From the NCBI GenBank assembly GCA_946407235.1, contig CAMJNF010000004.1, forward strand, positions 1 to 48,571: 48,571 bases of DNA. The letters are read 5' to 3'. The DNA is from an uncultured Fibrobacter sp. (GTDB taxonomy: Bacteria; Fibrobacterota; Fibrobacteria; Fibrobacterales; Fibrobacteraceae). Every line of letters begins with the position of its first letter. The stretch's first letter is position 1. Both the position numbers and the translations under genes were made by a program. The notes under the pieces are model-generated. The model made no database searches. It saw nothing but the letters and a program-made list of their open reading frames with translations, and was not told the origin of the DNA. Below are positions 30,270 to 40,081 of the stretch, one piece after another.

Positions 30270-31589
30270 ATGAATATTGCAATTGTCGGTACCGGTTATG
30301 TAGGTCTTGTTAGCGGTACATGCTTTGCCGAAATGGGTGTAAACGTCACTTGCGTCGATGTCAACCAGGCAAAGATCGAATCCCTTCAGAAAGGCGAAAT
30401 CCCCATATACGAACCGGGTCTTGACGAAATGGTACTCAGGAACCAGCGCGAAGGCCGCCTCAAATTCACGACCGATCTTGCAAGCATCCTCGACGATGTC
30501 GAAATGGTCTTTAGCGCCGTTGGCACGCCCCCTGACGAAGACGGTTCCGCCGACTTGCAGTATGTACTTGCTGTAGCCCGCACCTTCGGCCAGAATATCA
30601 AGAAATACACCGTGCTCGTGACCAAGTCTACAGTTCCGGTCGGAACAGCAAAGAAAGTCAAGGCTGCCATCCAGGAAGAACTCGACAAGCGCGGCGTAAA
30701 CGTACCGTTCGATGTGGCGAGCAACCCGGAATTTCTCAAGGAAGGTAGCGCCATCACGGACTTCATGAAGCCCGACCGCGTTGTCGTGGGTGTCGAAAGC
30801 GAACAAGCCAAAGAACTCATGACCAGACTCTACCGCCCGATGATGCTCAACAATTTCCGAGTGATCTTCACGGACATCCCGAGCGCAGAAATGATCAAGT
30901 ATGCCGCAAACTCCATGCTTGCGACCCGCATCAGTTTCATGAACGACATCGCAAACCTCTGCGAACTCGTAGGCGCCGACGTGAACATGGTGAGAAAGGG
31001 CATCGGCAGCGATACCCGCATTGGCAGCAAGTTCCTCTACCCGGGCTGCGGCTACGGTGGAAGCTGCTTCCCCAAGGACGTGAAGGCACTCATCAAGACC
31101 GCCGAAAAGAACGGCTACAAGATGAGCGTTTTGAAGGCCGTCGAAGACGTGAACGAATACCAGAAGACAGTCCTTTTCAACAAACTTGTCAAGCGCTTTG
31201 GCGGAGAAGCAAACCTCAAAGGCAAGACAATCGCCATGTGGGGCCTCGCCTTCAAGCCGGAAACCGATGACATGCGCGAAGCAACCGCACTCGTACTCAT
31301 TGACAAACTCACCAAGGCAGGCGCCATAGTCCGCGTGTACGACCCGGTCGCCATGAACGAATGCAAACGCCGCGTGGGTAACATCGTCACCTACTGCAGC
31401 GACATGTACGAAGCCCTGCTCGATGCCGACGCGCTCCTGCTCGTGACCGAATGGAAGCAGTTCCGCATGCCGAGTTTCGGCGTGATGAAGAAGTCCATGA
31501 AGAACGCCCTCATCATCGATGGTCGCAACATTTATGATGCAAAGGAACTCGCAGACGCTGGTTTCGAATACAGCGCCATCGGGTGTTAG
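30270..31589 (+). CDS. ugd: UDP-glucose 6-dehydrogenase
   Basis: A 439-residue enzyme that oxidises UDP-glucose to UDP-glucuronate with two NAD+. The NAD-binding motif is VGTGYVGLVSGTCFAEMG at the N-terminus. The central helix region is PSAEMIKYAANSMLATRISF and ends in the active-site segment YPGCGYGGSCFPKDVKAL, whose Cys forms the thioester intermediate. The C-terminal UDP-binding domain has GLAFKPETDDMREATALVLI. Length and motif order match Ugd/TuaD. It is the first gene of the plus-strand polysaccharide cluster, followed after 2 bp by an epimerase that uses its product. The ribosome site is AAGGG at about nine bases. Confidence 0.95.
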   Translation: MNIAIVGTGYVGLVSGTCFAEMGVNVTCVDVNQAKIESLQKGEIPIYEPGLDEMVLRNQREGRLKFTTDLASILDDVEMVFSAVGTPPDEDGSADLQYVLAVARTFGQNIKKYTVLVTKSTVPVGTAKKVKAAIQEELDKRGVNVPFDVASNPEFLKEGSAITDFMKPDRVVVGVESEQAKELMTRLYRPMMLNNFRVIFTDIPSAEMIKYAANSMLATRISFMNDIANLCELVGADVNMVRKGIGSDTRIGSKFLYPGCGYGGSCFPKDVKALIKTAEKNGYKMSVLKAVEDVNEYQKTVLFNKLVKRFGGEANLKGKTIAMWGLAFKPETDDMREATALVLIDKLTKAGAIVRVYDPVAMNECKRRVGNIVTYCSDMYEALLDADALLLVTEWKQFRMPSFGVMKKSMKNALIIDGRNIYDAKELADAGFEYSAIGC

Positions 31590-31591
31590 TT

Positions 31592-32665
31592 ATGCTTGAT
31601 AAAAACGTTATTCTCAACGGGAAAGCAGTCCTTGTCACGGGCGCGGCAGGATTTATCGGTTGTAACCTCTGCAAGAAGTTGCTGACCGACTACAACTGTT
31701 CCGAACTCGTCGGCCTCGACTCCATCACTGATTACTACGACGTCAATATCAAGCACGAGCGCCTCAAGGAAATCGAAACGCTCGCGAACTCGAGCAACAA
31801 GAAGTGGACTTTCGTAAAGGCGAACCTCGCCGACAAGGCTGCAATCGATAGCCTCTTCGAGAAATACCACTTCGCCGTTGTCGTGAACCTCGCCGCACAG
31901 GCAGGAGTCCGCTATTCCATAACGAACCCAGACGCCTATATTCAGAGCAACCTCATCGGATTCTACAACATTCTGGAAGCCTGCCGTCACAATGAAGTCG
32001 AGCACCTCGTCTACGCAAGTTCGTCCAGCGTGTACGGCAGCAACAAGAAGATTCCGTATTCCACCGACGACAAGGTCGACAATCCGGTTTCGCTATACGC
32101 CGCCACCAAGAAGAGCAACGAGCTCATGGCGCACGCCTACAGCAAGCTTTACAACATTCCAAGCACGGGACTGAGATTCTTTACCGTCTACGGCCCCGCA
32201 GGCCGCCCGGACATGGCCTACTTCGGCTTCACCAACAAGCTCAAGGCCGGAAAGACCATCCAGATTTTCAACTACGGCAAATGCAAGCGCGACTTCACTT
32301 ACGTCGATGACATCGTAGAAGGCGTTGTGCGCGTGATGCAGCACGCCCCCGAAAAGCAAAACGGCGAAGACGGACTGCCCCTCCCGCCGTACAAGGTCTA
32401 CAACATCGGCAACAATCACCCCGAAAACTTGCTCGATTTCGTGACAATCCTGCAAGAAGAGCTAGTCCGCGCGCAGGTGCTCCCCGCCGATTACGACTTC
32501 GAAGCGCACAAGGAACTCGTGCCCATGCAGCCCGGCGATGTGCCCGTGACCTACGCCGACACCAGCGCCCTGGAAGCCGATTTTGGTTTTAAACCCGCCA
32601 CCCCGCTCCGCGAAGGTTTAAGAAAGTTTGCAGAATGGTACGCTAGGTATTATGGAGCTAAATAA
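31592..32665 (+). CDS. UDP-glucuronate 4-epimerase (NAD-dependent epimerase)
   Basis: A 357-residue short-chain-dehydrogenase-type epimerase converting UDP-glucuronate to UDP-galacturonate. The NAD motif is VTGAAGFIGCNLCKKLL. The family signature RYSITNPDAYIQSNLIGFYN is followed by LVYASSSSVYGS and the catalytic YAATKKSNE (Tyr-x3-Lys). RFFTVYGPAGRPDMAYFGFT is the sequence typical of uronate epimerases rather than GalE. ATG 31592 is preferred over an in-frame GTG at 31583 because it starts 2 bp after the ugd stop. Base composition is markedly GC-richer than in the glycosyltransferases that follow, so ugd and this gene look like native genes and the rest like exchanged DNA. Confidence 0.93.
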   Translation: MLDKNVILNGKAVLVTGAAGFIGCNLCKKLLTDYNCSELVGLDSITDYYDVNIKHERLKEIETLANSSNKKWTFVKANLADKAAIDSLFEKYHFAVVVNLAAQAGVRYSITNPDAYIQSNLIGFYNILEACRHNEVEHLVYASSSSVYGSNKKIPYSTDDKVDNPVSLYAATKKSNELMAHAYSKLYNIPSTGLRFFTVYGPAGRPDMAYFGFTNKLKAGKTIQIFNYGKCKRDFTYVDDIVEGVVRVMQHAPEKQNGEDGLPLPPYKVYNIGNNHPENLLDFVTILQEELVRAQVLPADYDFEAHKELVPMQPGDVPVTYADTSALEADFGFKPATPLREGLRKFAEWYARYYGAK

Positions 32666-32788
32666 AAAACGAAACAAAACATCAAATAAAAAGGTCTAGA
32701 CCCCAAAAAGTTTGAGTGCTTAAAGTTAGCAGACGTGTAAATTTTCTAAGTTTTCAGTCTCAAACGATTTTTTGATCTACCGGATTTT

Positions 32789-33916
32789 TTGCACGTGAAA
32801 CGAGTATTGCACATATCGAAATACTATTTCCCCTTTATTGGTGGCGTAGAACAAGTTGCCAAGGATGCCGTTCGTGCACTACAAGGAAAATTTGAACAAA
32901 AAGTTCTTTGCTTCGCTCATGATAACAACGAGCATGAAAACATAGTCGATGATGTCGAAGTCATCCGCTGTAAATGCCAATGCAAGATTTTTTCGCAATC
33001 CATTTCATTCGAAATGGCAAGCAAGTTCAAGGATTTGCTAGTTTCATTTAAGCCGGATTACATTATTTTCCACTATCCAAATCCGTTCTTTGCACGTTTT
33101 CTTTTGCGATACATCCCAAAGGAAACCAAGCTTATCATCTATTGGCACCTTGACATTATACGCCAAAAGATCTTAGGAAGAATTTTCCATTCCCAAAACA
33201 TCGCATTGCTGAAAAGAGCAGACAAGATTATTGCCACCAGTCCTAACTACGTAGAATACAGCAAGTACTTGTCCCAATACAAATCAAAATGCGTTGTCAT
33301 ACCGAACTGCATCGATGAAAAGCGCTTAGCGGCAACACCAAAGGCACAGGAACTCGCAGACAAGATCCGCAAGGAAAATGCCGGGAAAACAATTTGCCTT
33401 TCCGTAGGCCGTTTAGTCCCCTATAAAGGATACAACAACCTTATCAAGTCGGCCCAAAAGCTCGATGACCACTACACGTTCTACATCGTTGGCGACGGGG
33501 AACAGAAAAAATCATTAATCCGTCAAAGCAAAAATTGCCCTTCAATTAAATTTTTAGGGAAATTAACGGATGACGAACTGAAAGCCTATTACATTGCTGC
33601 AGACATTTTCTGTTTTTCGTCTATAACAAAGAACGAAGCATTCGGAATCGCCCTGGCAGAAGCAATGTACTGCGGCTTGCCGGCCGTCACATACACCATT
33701 CTTGGCAGTGGCGTAAACTTTGTTTCCATCAATGGCGAAACCGGGTTAGAAGTTCCCAATAAAAACGTTACCGCCTACGCCAATGCAATCAAGGAACTCG
33801 CCGAAAACGAGCAAGAAAGAAAGGCTTTTGGGAATAATGCCCATACTCGAGTAGTAGAAAATTTTCTCTTTGGACAATTTAAAGAAAGTTTGACCCGTGT
33901 AATGGCCGAACAATAA
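32789..33916 (+). CDS. Glycosyltransferase family 4 (GT-B)
   Basis: A 375-residue retaining glycosyltransferase of the GT4 type. The N-terminal acceptor-domain motif is KYYFPFIGGVEQVAKDAVRAL. The C-terminal donor domain has VIPNCIDEKRL, CLSVGRLVPYKGYNNLIKSA and the EX7E pair in NEAFGIALAEAMYCGLPAV. The start is a TTG at 32789 or a GTG at 32795 (VKRVLHIS); no ATG is available and no good ribosome site is seen. A 123-bp gap separates it from the epimerase and contains a ggtctagacc palindrome (32693-32702), so it may be the first gene of a separate transcript. Donor and acceptor sugars unknown. Confidence 0.88.
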   Translation: MHVKRVLHISKYYFPFIGGVEQVAKDAVRALQGKFEQKVLCFAHDNNEHENIVDDVEVIRCKCQCKIFSQSISFEMASKFKDLLVSFKPDYIIFHYPNPFFARFLLRYIPKETKLIIYWHLDIIRQKILGRIFHSQNIALLKRADKIIATSPNYVEYSKYLSQYKSKCVVIPNCIDEKRLAATPKAQELADKIRKENAGKTICLSVGRLVPYKGYNNLIKSAQKLDDHYTFYIVGDGEQKKSLIRQSKNCPSIKFLGKLTDDELKAYYIAADIFCFSSITKNEAFGIALAEAMYCGLPAVTYTILGSGVNFVSINGETGLEVPNKNVTAYANAIKELAENEQERKAFGNNAHTRVVENFLFGQFKESLTRVMAEQ

Positions 33917-34035
33917 AAAAAAGAGATAACTCTTTTTTTGGGGGATAGCAAGGAATATCATGGAAAAACTTTATGGTCGTGTTGTAATCCCACTCAAAAA
34001 AATTATTTTTTGAGAACTCCTTATAAATAGAGATC

Positions 34036-35118
34036 ATGATCTACTTTAGTTTTTTCATCATATCGGCAATAACGCTGCTTGGATATAAAAAAAGAACAAG
34101 AATCACCCAAAAGTGTATTCTGTTCTGTATCCTAGTCGCGTTTTCTTTGTTAAGCGGACTAAGAACCGCCGATATCGGTTCAGATACTTCTGCATACCCT
34201 TTTGGTTGCTACCAAGTTGCGGCTGCGACTTATACCTTTTCTGATTTCAACAACCGAGTTACAGAGCTGTATTTCATGAGCGAAATCGGCTATAAGGTTT
34301 TAGCATATACTTGCATTAAAATTTTCAGGGATTTCAATTTTTTCCTTTTCCTATGCGCAATGATCGTTAACGGATGTTTCTTGCGCTTTTTCACCTATAT
34401 GGCAAAAAAGCATAACATCCCTTTATGGCTTCTTTGGTTATCGTATTGTTGCATGATGTTCAACCAATCATTGAACTTGGCAAAACAATTCCTCGCAATA
34501 GCGCTGTGCTTATTGGGATATGTTTTCATAGAACAAAATCGAAAAAAATTAGGGGCACTGGCTATAGTTTGTGCAATGACATTCCATTTTACATCATTGG
34601 CATTCTTGTTTATTTATTTTCTAAAAGTCATCAAAAACCCTTTACCAAGAATAGCAGTAATTACATGTATTATATTGACCATATCTGGAAACTATATCTT
34701 CCTTAGTGAGATAATACTTCGCTTCGAGATATTCCACCGTTTCGCAATTTACATGGTAAACAAAGATGGGGATGTTCCGATATTTGAAGTCTTTTACCAT
34801 TCATTATTTTTAATCATCCCCAGCATTTTATACATATTGAGAAAAACATCTATATCCAAGGAACTATTCATCAATTATACATTCTTGATCGCATTTGAAA
34901 TATCGTTCTTCATGTTCAACTTTATTAGTGCACAAGCCGGGAGAATGGGGTTATACTTGTTGCCCCTTTGTTTAACATATATTCCGATAGTTGCACAAAA
35001 AACGCCATATAAAAAGATCATTCATTTCTGCTACGCAATTTCCTTACTAGCATTTTGGTACATAACCATTATAATACAAGGATCAACTTGCACTTATCCC
35101 TATGTATCCGTATTATAA
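34036..35118 (+). CDS. EpsG-family polysaccharide polymerase
   Basis: A 360-residue integral membrane protein with about ten hydrophobic helices (for instance 1-15, 28-46, 99-118, 155-175, 190-210). It matches the EpsG/Wzy-like family in the N-terminal LLSGLRTADIGSDTSAYPFG segment, whose R..D.G.D...Y pattern is the EpsG hallmark, and in a loop with FLFLCAMIVNGCFLRFFTYMA. EpsG-type proteins join repeat units of surface polysaccharides at the periplasmic face. It starts 120 bp after the GT4 gene, and its last 17 bases overlap the next glycosyltransferase. Identity as polymerase is inferred from the family and from the absence of another candidate in the window. Confidence 0.8.
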   Translation: MIYFSFFIISAITLLGYKKRTRITQKCILFCILVAFSLLSGLRTADIGSDTSAYPFGCYQVAAATYTFSDFNNRVTELYFMSEIGYKVLAYTCIKIFRDFNFFLFLCAMIVNGCFLRFFTYMAKKHNIPLWLLWLSYCCMMFNQSLNLAKQFLAIALCLLGYVFIEQNRKKLGALAIVCAMTFHFTSLAFLFIYFLKVIKNPLPRIAVITCIILTISGNYIFLSEIILRFEIFHRFAIYMVNKDGDVPIFEVFYHSLFLIIPSILYILRKTSISKELFINYTFLIAFEISFFMFNFISAQAGRMGLYLLPLCLTYIPIVAQKTPYKKIIHFCYAISLLAFWYITIIIQGSTCTYPYVSVL

Positions 35119-36109
35119 CTCCCCAAAAGTTTCAATCATCGTTCCTGTTTATGGCGTAGAAAAATACATAGAGCGCTGTTGCATCAGTCTATTTTCACAA
35201 AGCTATGAAAATCTAGAGATTATATTCGTCAACGACAAAACAAAAGACAACAGCATTTCAATAATAGAATCCGTATTAAATAAATTCGACAATCGTAAAG
35301 CACAAGTATCTATAATACACCATCAAGAAAACAAAGGGTTATCCTCAGCTAGAGAAACTGGCATTCAAGCTGCGACCGGTGATTTTATAACTCATGTAGA
35401 CAGTGACGATTTTATCGAAACCGATTTCATTGAATTATGCATTCAAAAAGCGGTTGAAGAAAATCTGGACTCAGTCATTACGGGGACTTGGCACGAATAT
35501 GCCGATAAAAAAATAGCAGACTTTTCGGCATGCGGATCAGACGACATCAAGACCTATACTAAAGAAGTCATCGCCCACAACTACCCATCGAATATATGGG
35601 GGAAAATATACAAGACATCTCTATACAAAGACAACGACATTCATTGTATTCCAGGAATCAGCTATGGAGAAGACTACGCAGTCTTACCCAAGCTAATTTA
35701 CTGTTCTACAAAAATTGGATTTATCAGAAAGCCTTTATACCACTATGTCCACTACAACTCGGGCTCATTCACAAACTTATTTAAGTGGAAGAATCTTGAA
35801 GACTTGATTCTTGTTGAAAAGGACACCCGTCAATTTTTTTCTAGCAAGCATGAATTCGCTCTTGAAATGGACATTGCGCATTTAAAATGGACGGCATGGA
35901 CTCTTCGCCGAATTTATGAAACCAACTCTGACGAGAAAAAAGCCTTTGCCCTTATTGGAAAGCCTTGCTATAAATTCCGCTATTTCAAACATTTCGGTAT
36001 AAACCATAACATTCTTTTGATATTGCATCAATTAAGGCTTGATTTTCTCAGCAAAATCTATGTCAAATTGTCGAAAGCGTTAATCGGAAAATACATTAGA
36101 AAAAAATGA
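35102..36109 (+). CDS. Glycosyltransferase family 2 (GT-A)
   Basis: A 335-residue inverting glycosyltransferase. The GT2 nucleotide-binding start is VSIIVPVYGVEKYIERCCIS followed by NLEIIFVNDKTKDNS. The DXD-like metal motif is THVDSDDFIETDF, and a conserved GEDYAVLPKL acid motif with the catalytic Asp comes later. The start overlaps the end of the EpsG-like gene by 17 bp, and the stop overlaps the next ATG by 4 bp, so translation is coupled across three genes. A C-terminal amphipathic and basic region (about 290-335) may touch the membrane. Sugar specificity is not predictable. Confidence 0.9.
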   Translation: MYPYYNSPKVSIIVPVYGVEKYIERCCISLFSQSYENLEIIFVNDKTKDNSISIIESVLNKFDNRKAQVSIIHHQENKGLSSARETGIQAATGDFITHVDSDDFIETDFIELCIQKAVEENLDSVITGTWHEYADKKIADFSACGSDDIKTYTKEVIAHNYPSNIWGKIYKTSLYKDNDIHCIPGISYGEDYAVLPKLIYCSTKIGFIRKPLYHYVHYNSGSFTNLFKWKNLEDLILVEKDTRQFFSSKHEFALEMDIAHLKWTAWTLRRIYETNSDEKKAFALIGKPCYKFRYFKHFGINHNILLILHQLRLDFLSKIYVKLSKALIGKYIRKK

Positions 36110-37167
36110 AGATTTTATTTATTACAGTTAGAAGCGATTTTGGAGGTGGTCCAAGGCACGTAGACCAGTTAATTAAGGAACTTCCTTCAAATTACGAAGT
36201 TTTTTTGGCATACCCTAAAGACGGGATTCCGTATGCACAAAACTGGGATTCATTGATTTCTAGCGAGAACCGAATTTATATTCCGTATCGAAAATTTTCA
36301 ATACGCACATTGTTCAGTCTATACAAATTCATAAAGAAAAATAAAATCGACATTGTTCATTCTCACGGAAATGGGGCCGGAATATATTCACGACTGTTAA
36401 AAATACTCGGAACAAAAGCAAAAGTTGTCCATACCTTTCATGGAATAACCACCAATTATTCAAGCAAGTTCAAGTTTTACCTTAACAAGCTGACCGGAAT
36501 ATTCCTCCGTCCTTTCACGGATAAATTCATCCTAGTCTCTAACGGAGAACTCAATCTCGCTCGTCAAATGCATTTCGTAAATAACAAAAAGGCGAATGTC
36601 ATATACAACGGCATTGATTCTTCTAACATAAAAGCAAAATCAGATCATTTTAAAGTCATAACACTTTCTAGATTCGACTTTCAAAAAAACATGGATTTAG
36701 CCTACCAGATTGCAAAATCATTAAAAGATGAAAATATCGAGTTTATCTGGGTCGGAAACGGAGATGACTGGGAACGATTAAAAAAGCAATCCGAAGCAGA
36801 ACATTTAAACATCCGCTTTACCGGTTTTTCCAATCATCCTATCGATTACCTTGCATGTTCAACGGTTTATCTTTCGACTTCTCGTTTTGAAGGTCTGCCG
36901 TATGCTCTAATAGAAGCGGCAAGCATCGGCTTGCCTATAGTCGCAACGGACGTTGTCGGAAATAACGAGGTTGTCGAAAACAATAAAAACGGATTTTTAT
37001 TCAACACACTCGAAGAAGCCAATGGATTTCTAAAGCAACTATTGCACGATAAAGATTTGGTTTCGCAAATGTCCGAAGAATCCATAAAGTTCTATAACCA
37101 GAATTTCACCACAGAAAAAATGGTATCTTCGCTTTGCGATCTCTATGCAAGCACTTGCGCGACCTAA
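36106..37167 (+). CDS. Glycosyltransferase family 4 (GT-B), last gene of plus cluster
   Basis: A 353-residue GT4 glycosyltransferase. The N-terminal part has RSDFGGGPRHVDQLIKEL (the GGxxxH acceptor motif), then IDIVHSHGNGAGIYSRLLK. The donor part has VIYNGIDSSN, TLSRFDFQKNMDLAYQIA and the EX7E region in RFEGLPYALIEAASIGLPIVATDV. The ATGA overlap with the GT2 gene shows coupled translation. Its stop lies only 4 bp from the 3' end of the opposing GT32-like gene, so the two polysaccharide clusters converge with no room for a terminator between them, and the transcripts must overlap. Confidence 0.9.
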   Translation: MKILFITVRSDFGGGPRHVDQLIKELPSNYEVFLAYPKDGIPYAQNWDSLISSENRIYIPYRKFSIRTLFSLYKFIKKNKIDIVHSHGNGAGIYSRLLKILGTKAKVVHTFHGITTNYSSKFKFYLNKLTGIFLRPFTDKFILVSNGELNLARQMHFVNNKKANVIYNGIDSSNIKAKSDHFKVITLSRFDFQKNMDLAYQIAKSLKDENIEFIWVGNGDDWERLKKQSEAEHLNIRFTGFSNHPIDYLACSTVYLSTSRFEGLPYALIEAASIGLPIVATDVVGNNEVVENNKNGFLFNTLEEANGFLKQLLHDKDLVSQMSEESIKFYNQNFTTEKMVSSLCDLYASTCAT

Positions 37168-37171
37168 TTCC

Positions 37172-37900
37172 CTATTTTTCCTTTTTGAAAATTCTTAAAA
37201 ACTCACCTATTTTCAAAACGAAATTTTTACCAAAAAATCTTCGCAACAGCTGCTTAAACTTATATTTAAACCGTTCATTATCATCAAGCCAACTGGCAGC
37301 ATAATGATGGATGGATACTGTGTTCTGCGTGAGAGTCATTTTAGCCGTATCAATATTGATAGGGTTAAAATATTCTGTTGGATATACAGTTGTTCCGCGC
37401 ACTATTTGAAGTTTGTCATTTCTTTCCAAACCATACTTACAAAGTAGACTTGTTTCCCGCTCACAAACAGTTTGCAAATTAAAGGATCCATCTTCCATTC
37501 TAAAATGGTCCTTATTGTACGAATCAAGCATTTCTTTACAGATTTCGTCGCCCCTTTCCGCGCCCCTAATCAAGCCGCTAGCACATTGCTCAGGGCATTC
37601 AAAACCAACAAATGTATTTCCTAAGCCATCAATACTTTTGATAAGTTCGACATCTGTATCAAGATAAACGCCTCCGAAATTGTATAAAACATAAAATCGA
37701 CAATAATCAGAGACAAACGCCCACTTTTTGGCATTATAAGCTTCTCTCACATAATCACAGCAATTTACATCAAAATTGTCTTCATTCCATTCAATTATTT
37801 CACAATCAGGACAATATTTTTTCCAGCTTTTCAAACATTTAAGAATCAGCGAGGACTTAGGATTTCGTCCAAACCAGCAATAATGAATGTATTTGCTCAT
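37172..37900 (-). CDS. Glycosyltransferase family 32-like (capsular polysaccharide type)
   Basis: A 242-residue transferase from ATG 37900 (an in-frame TTG at 37912 is less likely). The N-terminus KYIHYCWFGRNPKSSLILKCL starts the domain. The typical GT32 core WAFVSDYCRFYVLYNFGGVYLDTDVELI carries the DXD metal motif (DTD), and FVGFECPEQCASGLI follows. Family members add sugars such as galactose or mannose in capsule synthesis. There is a basic, hydrophobic C-terminal stretch (about 215-242) that might bind the membrane. It is the final gene of the minus cluster, ending 4 bp from the opposing GT4 gene. Confidence 0.88.
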   Translation of the reverse strand: MSKYIHYCWFGRNPKSSLILKCLKSWKKYCPDCEIIEWNEDNFDVNCCDYVREAYNAKKWAFVSDYCRFYVLYNFGGVYLDTDVELIKSIDGLGNTFVGFECPEQCASGLIRGAERGDEICKEMLDSYNKDHFRMEDGSFNLQTVCERETSLLCKYGLERNDKLQIVRGTTVYPTEYFNPINIDTAKMTLTQNTVSIHHYAASWLDDNERFKYKFKQLLRRFFGKNFVLKIGEFLRIFKKEK

Positions 37901-37948
37901 ATTCGTTTTCAAATTATTCTTTATTAAAAAGTTATTTGTAGGACAAAG

Positions 37949-39049
37949 TCATTCGTCTCTGTTTGCCTTTGCAATGGCATCCAAATAGCCATGACCATAT
38001 TCCAAGTCCGGTTCAACATAATTTCCTTCACCCCATTCATTCCATGAACGAAGGAATATAACACGCTTGTCGTAATCCTTTTCTTGAACTAAATCGACAG
38101 CATCTTTAACATGCTTTTCAAAAAGTTCCGGGGTATTGTTCACCCAAATTTCAGCCATTTTTGATCTTGGGCTTCGATCCCAGCCGGGCATAATACAAGG
38201 GAAAAGGTTTTCCTTTTTACAACTTTTTGCAACCAAGTGCTTAATTAACTTGGCATAATCATACTTATCAATGATAAAATTCAACAGACGCTTTCTTAAG
38301 CGGAAATACAAACCGCGTTTATACCGTCCATTAACATTAACTTCGGCATCCCTTATATTGCATATAGAAATGGCATCTAGCTGATATTCATCCCACTTAT
38401 AAACTTCATCTTCTTTTCCATAATACAGGCCTACGAAAAACACACCCTTGAGCCCATTACGAACTGCCAGCTCATTCCAGTATTTTTTCATTTCAACAAT
38501 ATCAGGAACATCAGGTGGCGAATAAATCAGGAACAAGGGTTTTCCTTCCACCCGGATATAACGTTTATCCTTGAATGCAGGAAGAAGCGTATTAAAATGC
38601 AATTCCCAATCTTCCTTACCAGGATACAATTGCTCCATAATAAGGTTGTCGCCTTTAAACTCCTTTCCTGTCACCCAGCTGGACGTTTTCCATGTATGGT
38701 TTGCCCAGCCTAGGCAAAACGGGAAATCCGGTTTTCCAGACGCAAGAACTTCATTAAAAGGTCTCTCCAACAAGCGTCGCCCGTTTCCAAACCAGTAATG
38801 CCAATACATAAAGCCTTCGACGCCGGCTTCTTTAGCCAATTCAGCTTGCTGTTCACGGACTTCAGGCATTCTTAAATCATAGAAACCTAGATCTGCAGGC
38901 AAATGAGGTTGGTGATGCCCTCTAAAAAGAGGCTTTGCCTTTGTCACATTCGTCCATTCCGTAAAGCCTTTTCCCCAAACAGCATCATTTTCAGGAATCG
39001 GATGAAACTGCGGCAAATACATTGCAATTATTCTAGATTTCGTTTTCAT
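37949..39049 (-). CDS. WbsX-like polysaccharide biosynthesis protein (GH99-like domain)
   Basis: A 366-residue soluble protein of the WbsX/glycosyltransferase WbsX-like family. It shows the family start [40 protein letters not shown], then [30 protein letters not shown] and the end [19 protein letters not shown]. The fold is a TIM barrel related to family 99 glycoside hydrolases. Members sit in O-antigen and capsule clusters; whether they transfer or hydrolyse sugars is unsettled. The start overlaps the acetyltransferase 3' end by 17 bp, marking coupled expression. Confidence 0.9.
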   Translation of the reverse strand: MKTKSRIIAMYLPQFHPIPENDAVWGKGFTEWTNVTKAKPLFRGHHQPHLPADLGFYDLRMPEVREQQAELAKEAGVEGFMYWHYWFGNGRRLLERPFNEVLASGKPDFPFCLGWANHTWKTSSWVTGKEFKGDNLIMEQLYPGKEDWELHFNTLLPAFKDKRYIRVEGKPLFLIYSPPDVPDIVEMKKYWNELAVRNGLKGVFFVGLYYGKEDEVYKWDEYQLDAISICNIRDAEVNVNGRYKRGLYFRLRKRLLNFIIDKYDYAKLIKHLVAKSCKKENLFPCIMPGWDRSPRSKMAEIWVNNTPELFEKHVKDAVDLVQEKDYDKRVIFLRSWNEWGEGNYVEPDLEYGHGYLDAIAKANRDE

Positions 39050-39665
39050 CGTTCACTTTCCTTATAATCTTTGCGGGATTCCCGGCAACCACGCAAAATG
39101 CGGGTACATCTTTTGTAACAACAGCATTGGCCGCAACAATCGCACCTTTGCCTATGGTAACGCCCGACAATACGGTAGCCTTGTCGCCGATCCATACGTT
39201 ATCTTCAATAATTACAGGACCCTTTGAAATCATTTCCCTTTGACTCGGCGGCAACAGCAATGTTTCTTTCGAAGAGTCCCCGTGGTTGTTGTCAGAAATG
39301 GTGACCCATTTTCCTGTCAAGCAATGGTTTCCTATTGTTATTTTATTAGTACAAGTAATGTGGCTATAGGCGCCAAAGCAACAATGTTCGCCGATCTTTA
39401 AAGCAGGAACATTTTCAACACGTTCCGGCCAAGCCGTCAAATAGAAAAAATCGTCAAAAAAAGTTCCATCCGCGATTGAAATGCACTTGCTCCCGTGAAT
39501 GAGCCCGATTTTACCGAAGAAAACGGACTTGCCGCAATGATTAAAAATCGAGCGGAGCCAAATCGACCGCAAGGATCTCCAATAGCCCTTAAAGCATTCA
39601 TATCTTTTGTACGAAAATATGAACGATTGCAAAAAGCGAAAAATGAACAAAACGATCCTTTTCAT
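39033..39665 (-). CDS. Hexapeptide-repeat acetyltransferase
   Basis: A 210-residue left-handed beta-helix transferase. Hexapeptide repeats are visible from about 80 on ([74 protein letters not shown]), ending in the usual [11 protein letters not shown]. The likely catalytic His is in SDNNHGDSS. It would move an acetyl group from acetyl-CoA to a sugar; in this cluster it is a candidate for N-acetylating the amino sugar made by the FdtA/FdtB-like pair, although free sugar O-acetylation is equally possible. The start is ATG 39665 behind AGGTG; a GTG six bases upstream is an alternative. It overlaps the 3' end of WbsX's 5' neighbour, so it is coupled. Confidence 0.88.
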   Translation of the reverse strand: MKRIVLFIFRFLQSFIFSYKRYECFKGYWRSLRSIWLRSIFNHCGKSVFFGKIGLIHGSKCISIADGTFFDDFFYLTAWPERVENVPALKIGEHCCFGAYSHITCTNKITIGNHCLTGKWVTISDNNHGDSSKETLLLPPSQREMISKGPVIIEDNVWIGDKATVLSGVTIGKGAIVAANAVVTKDVPAFCVVAGNPAKIIRKVNDENEI

Positions 39666-39667
39666 CT

Positions 39668-40081
39668 TCACCTACAATTATTCATTTGATCTCTCAGTAT
39701 CGAAGAAGAAATCCCATCTGTATGGGGCAAATACACAATCTCGACATTTACCGGGGCGAATTGTTTTTCGAATTCCTTCCATTGCGGGGTTCCTTGCCAA
39801 TCGGAGCCTACGAACATTTTGTTGAAATGGTATTTTTTCCATGCCTCAAATTTGTTTTTGTCCACTTGAGGGACGACTTCATCGACATAGCGAATGGCTT
39901 TTACGATTTCGCAACGGTTTTCAAACGGGATAACTGGTCTCTTGTTCTTGTCGTGTAAAACAAGTTCATCTGTGCTGACACCGACAATGAGGTAATCGCA
40001 TTGTTCTTTTGCGCGACGCAAAATATTTAAGTGCCCAATATGAAACATGTCGTAAACACCCGTTGTATAACCAATTATCAT
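39668..40081 (-). CDS. Cytidylyltransferase-like protein (TagD/glycerol-3-phosphate type)
   Basis: A 137-residue nucleotidyltransferase. The HxGH motif HIGH is at residues 14-17 ([17 protein letters not shown]) and the family end [10 protein letters not shown] matches the ISSS/ISTT motif that closes the CTP site. Length (about 130 residues) is that of TagD, which makes CDP-glycerol from CTP and glycerol-3-phosphate for wall teichoic acid. A CDP-ethanolamine or other CDP-alcohol product is also possible. It overlaps the flippase stop as ATGA and lies two genes from a protein with a transferase C-terminus that could use such a donor. Occurrence in a Gram-negative cluster suggests glycerol-phosphate decoration of a surface polymer. 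Confidence 0.88.
   Translation of the reverse strand: MIIGYTTGVYDMFHIGHLNILRRAKEQCDYLIVGVSTDELVLHDKNKRPVIPFENRCEIVKAIRYVDEVVPQVDKNKFEAWKKYHFNKMFVGSDWQGTPQWKEFEKQFAPVNVEIVYLPHTDGISSSILRDQMNNCR

Noticed and set aside
32693-32702. Palindrome ggtctagacc between the epimerase and the GT4 gene
   Set aside because: Ten bases are too few to claim a terminator or operator; no T run follows.
33960-34013. Small ORF (17 codons) before the EpsG-like gene
   Set aside because: Too short, no family, and it ends in an AT-rich palindrome (33993-34014); most likely chance.
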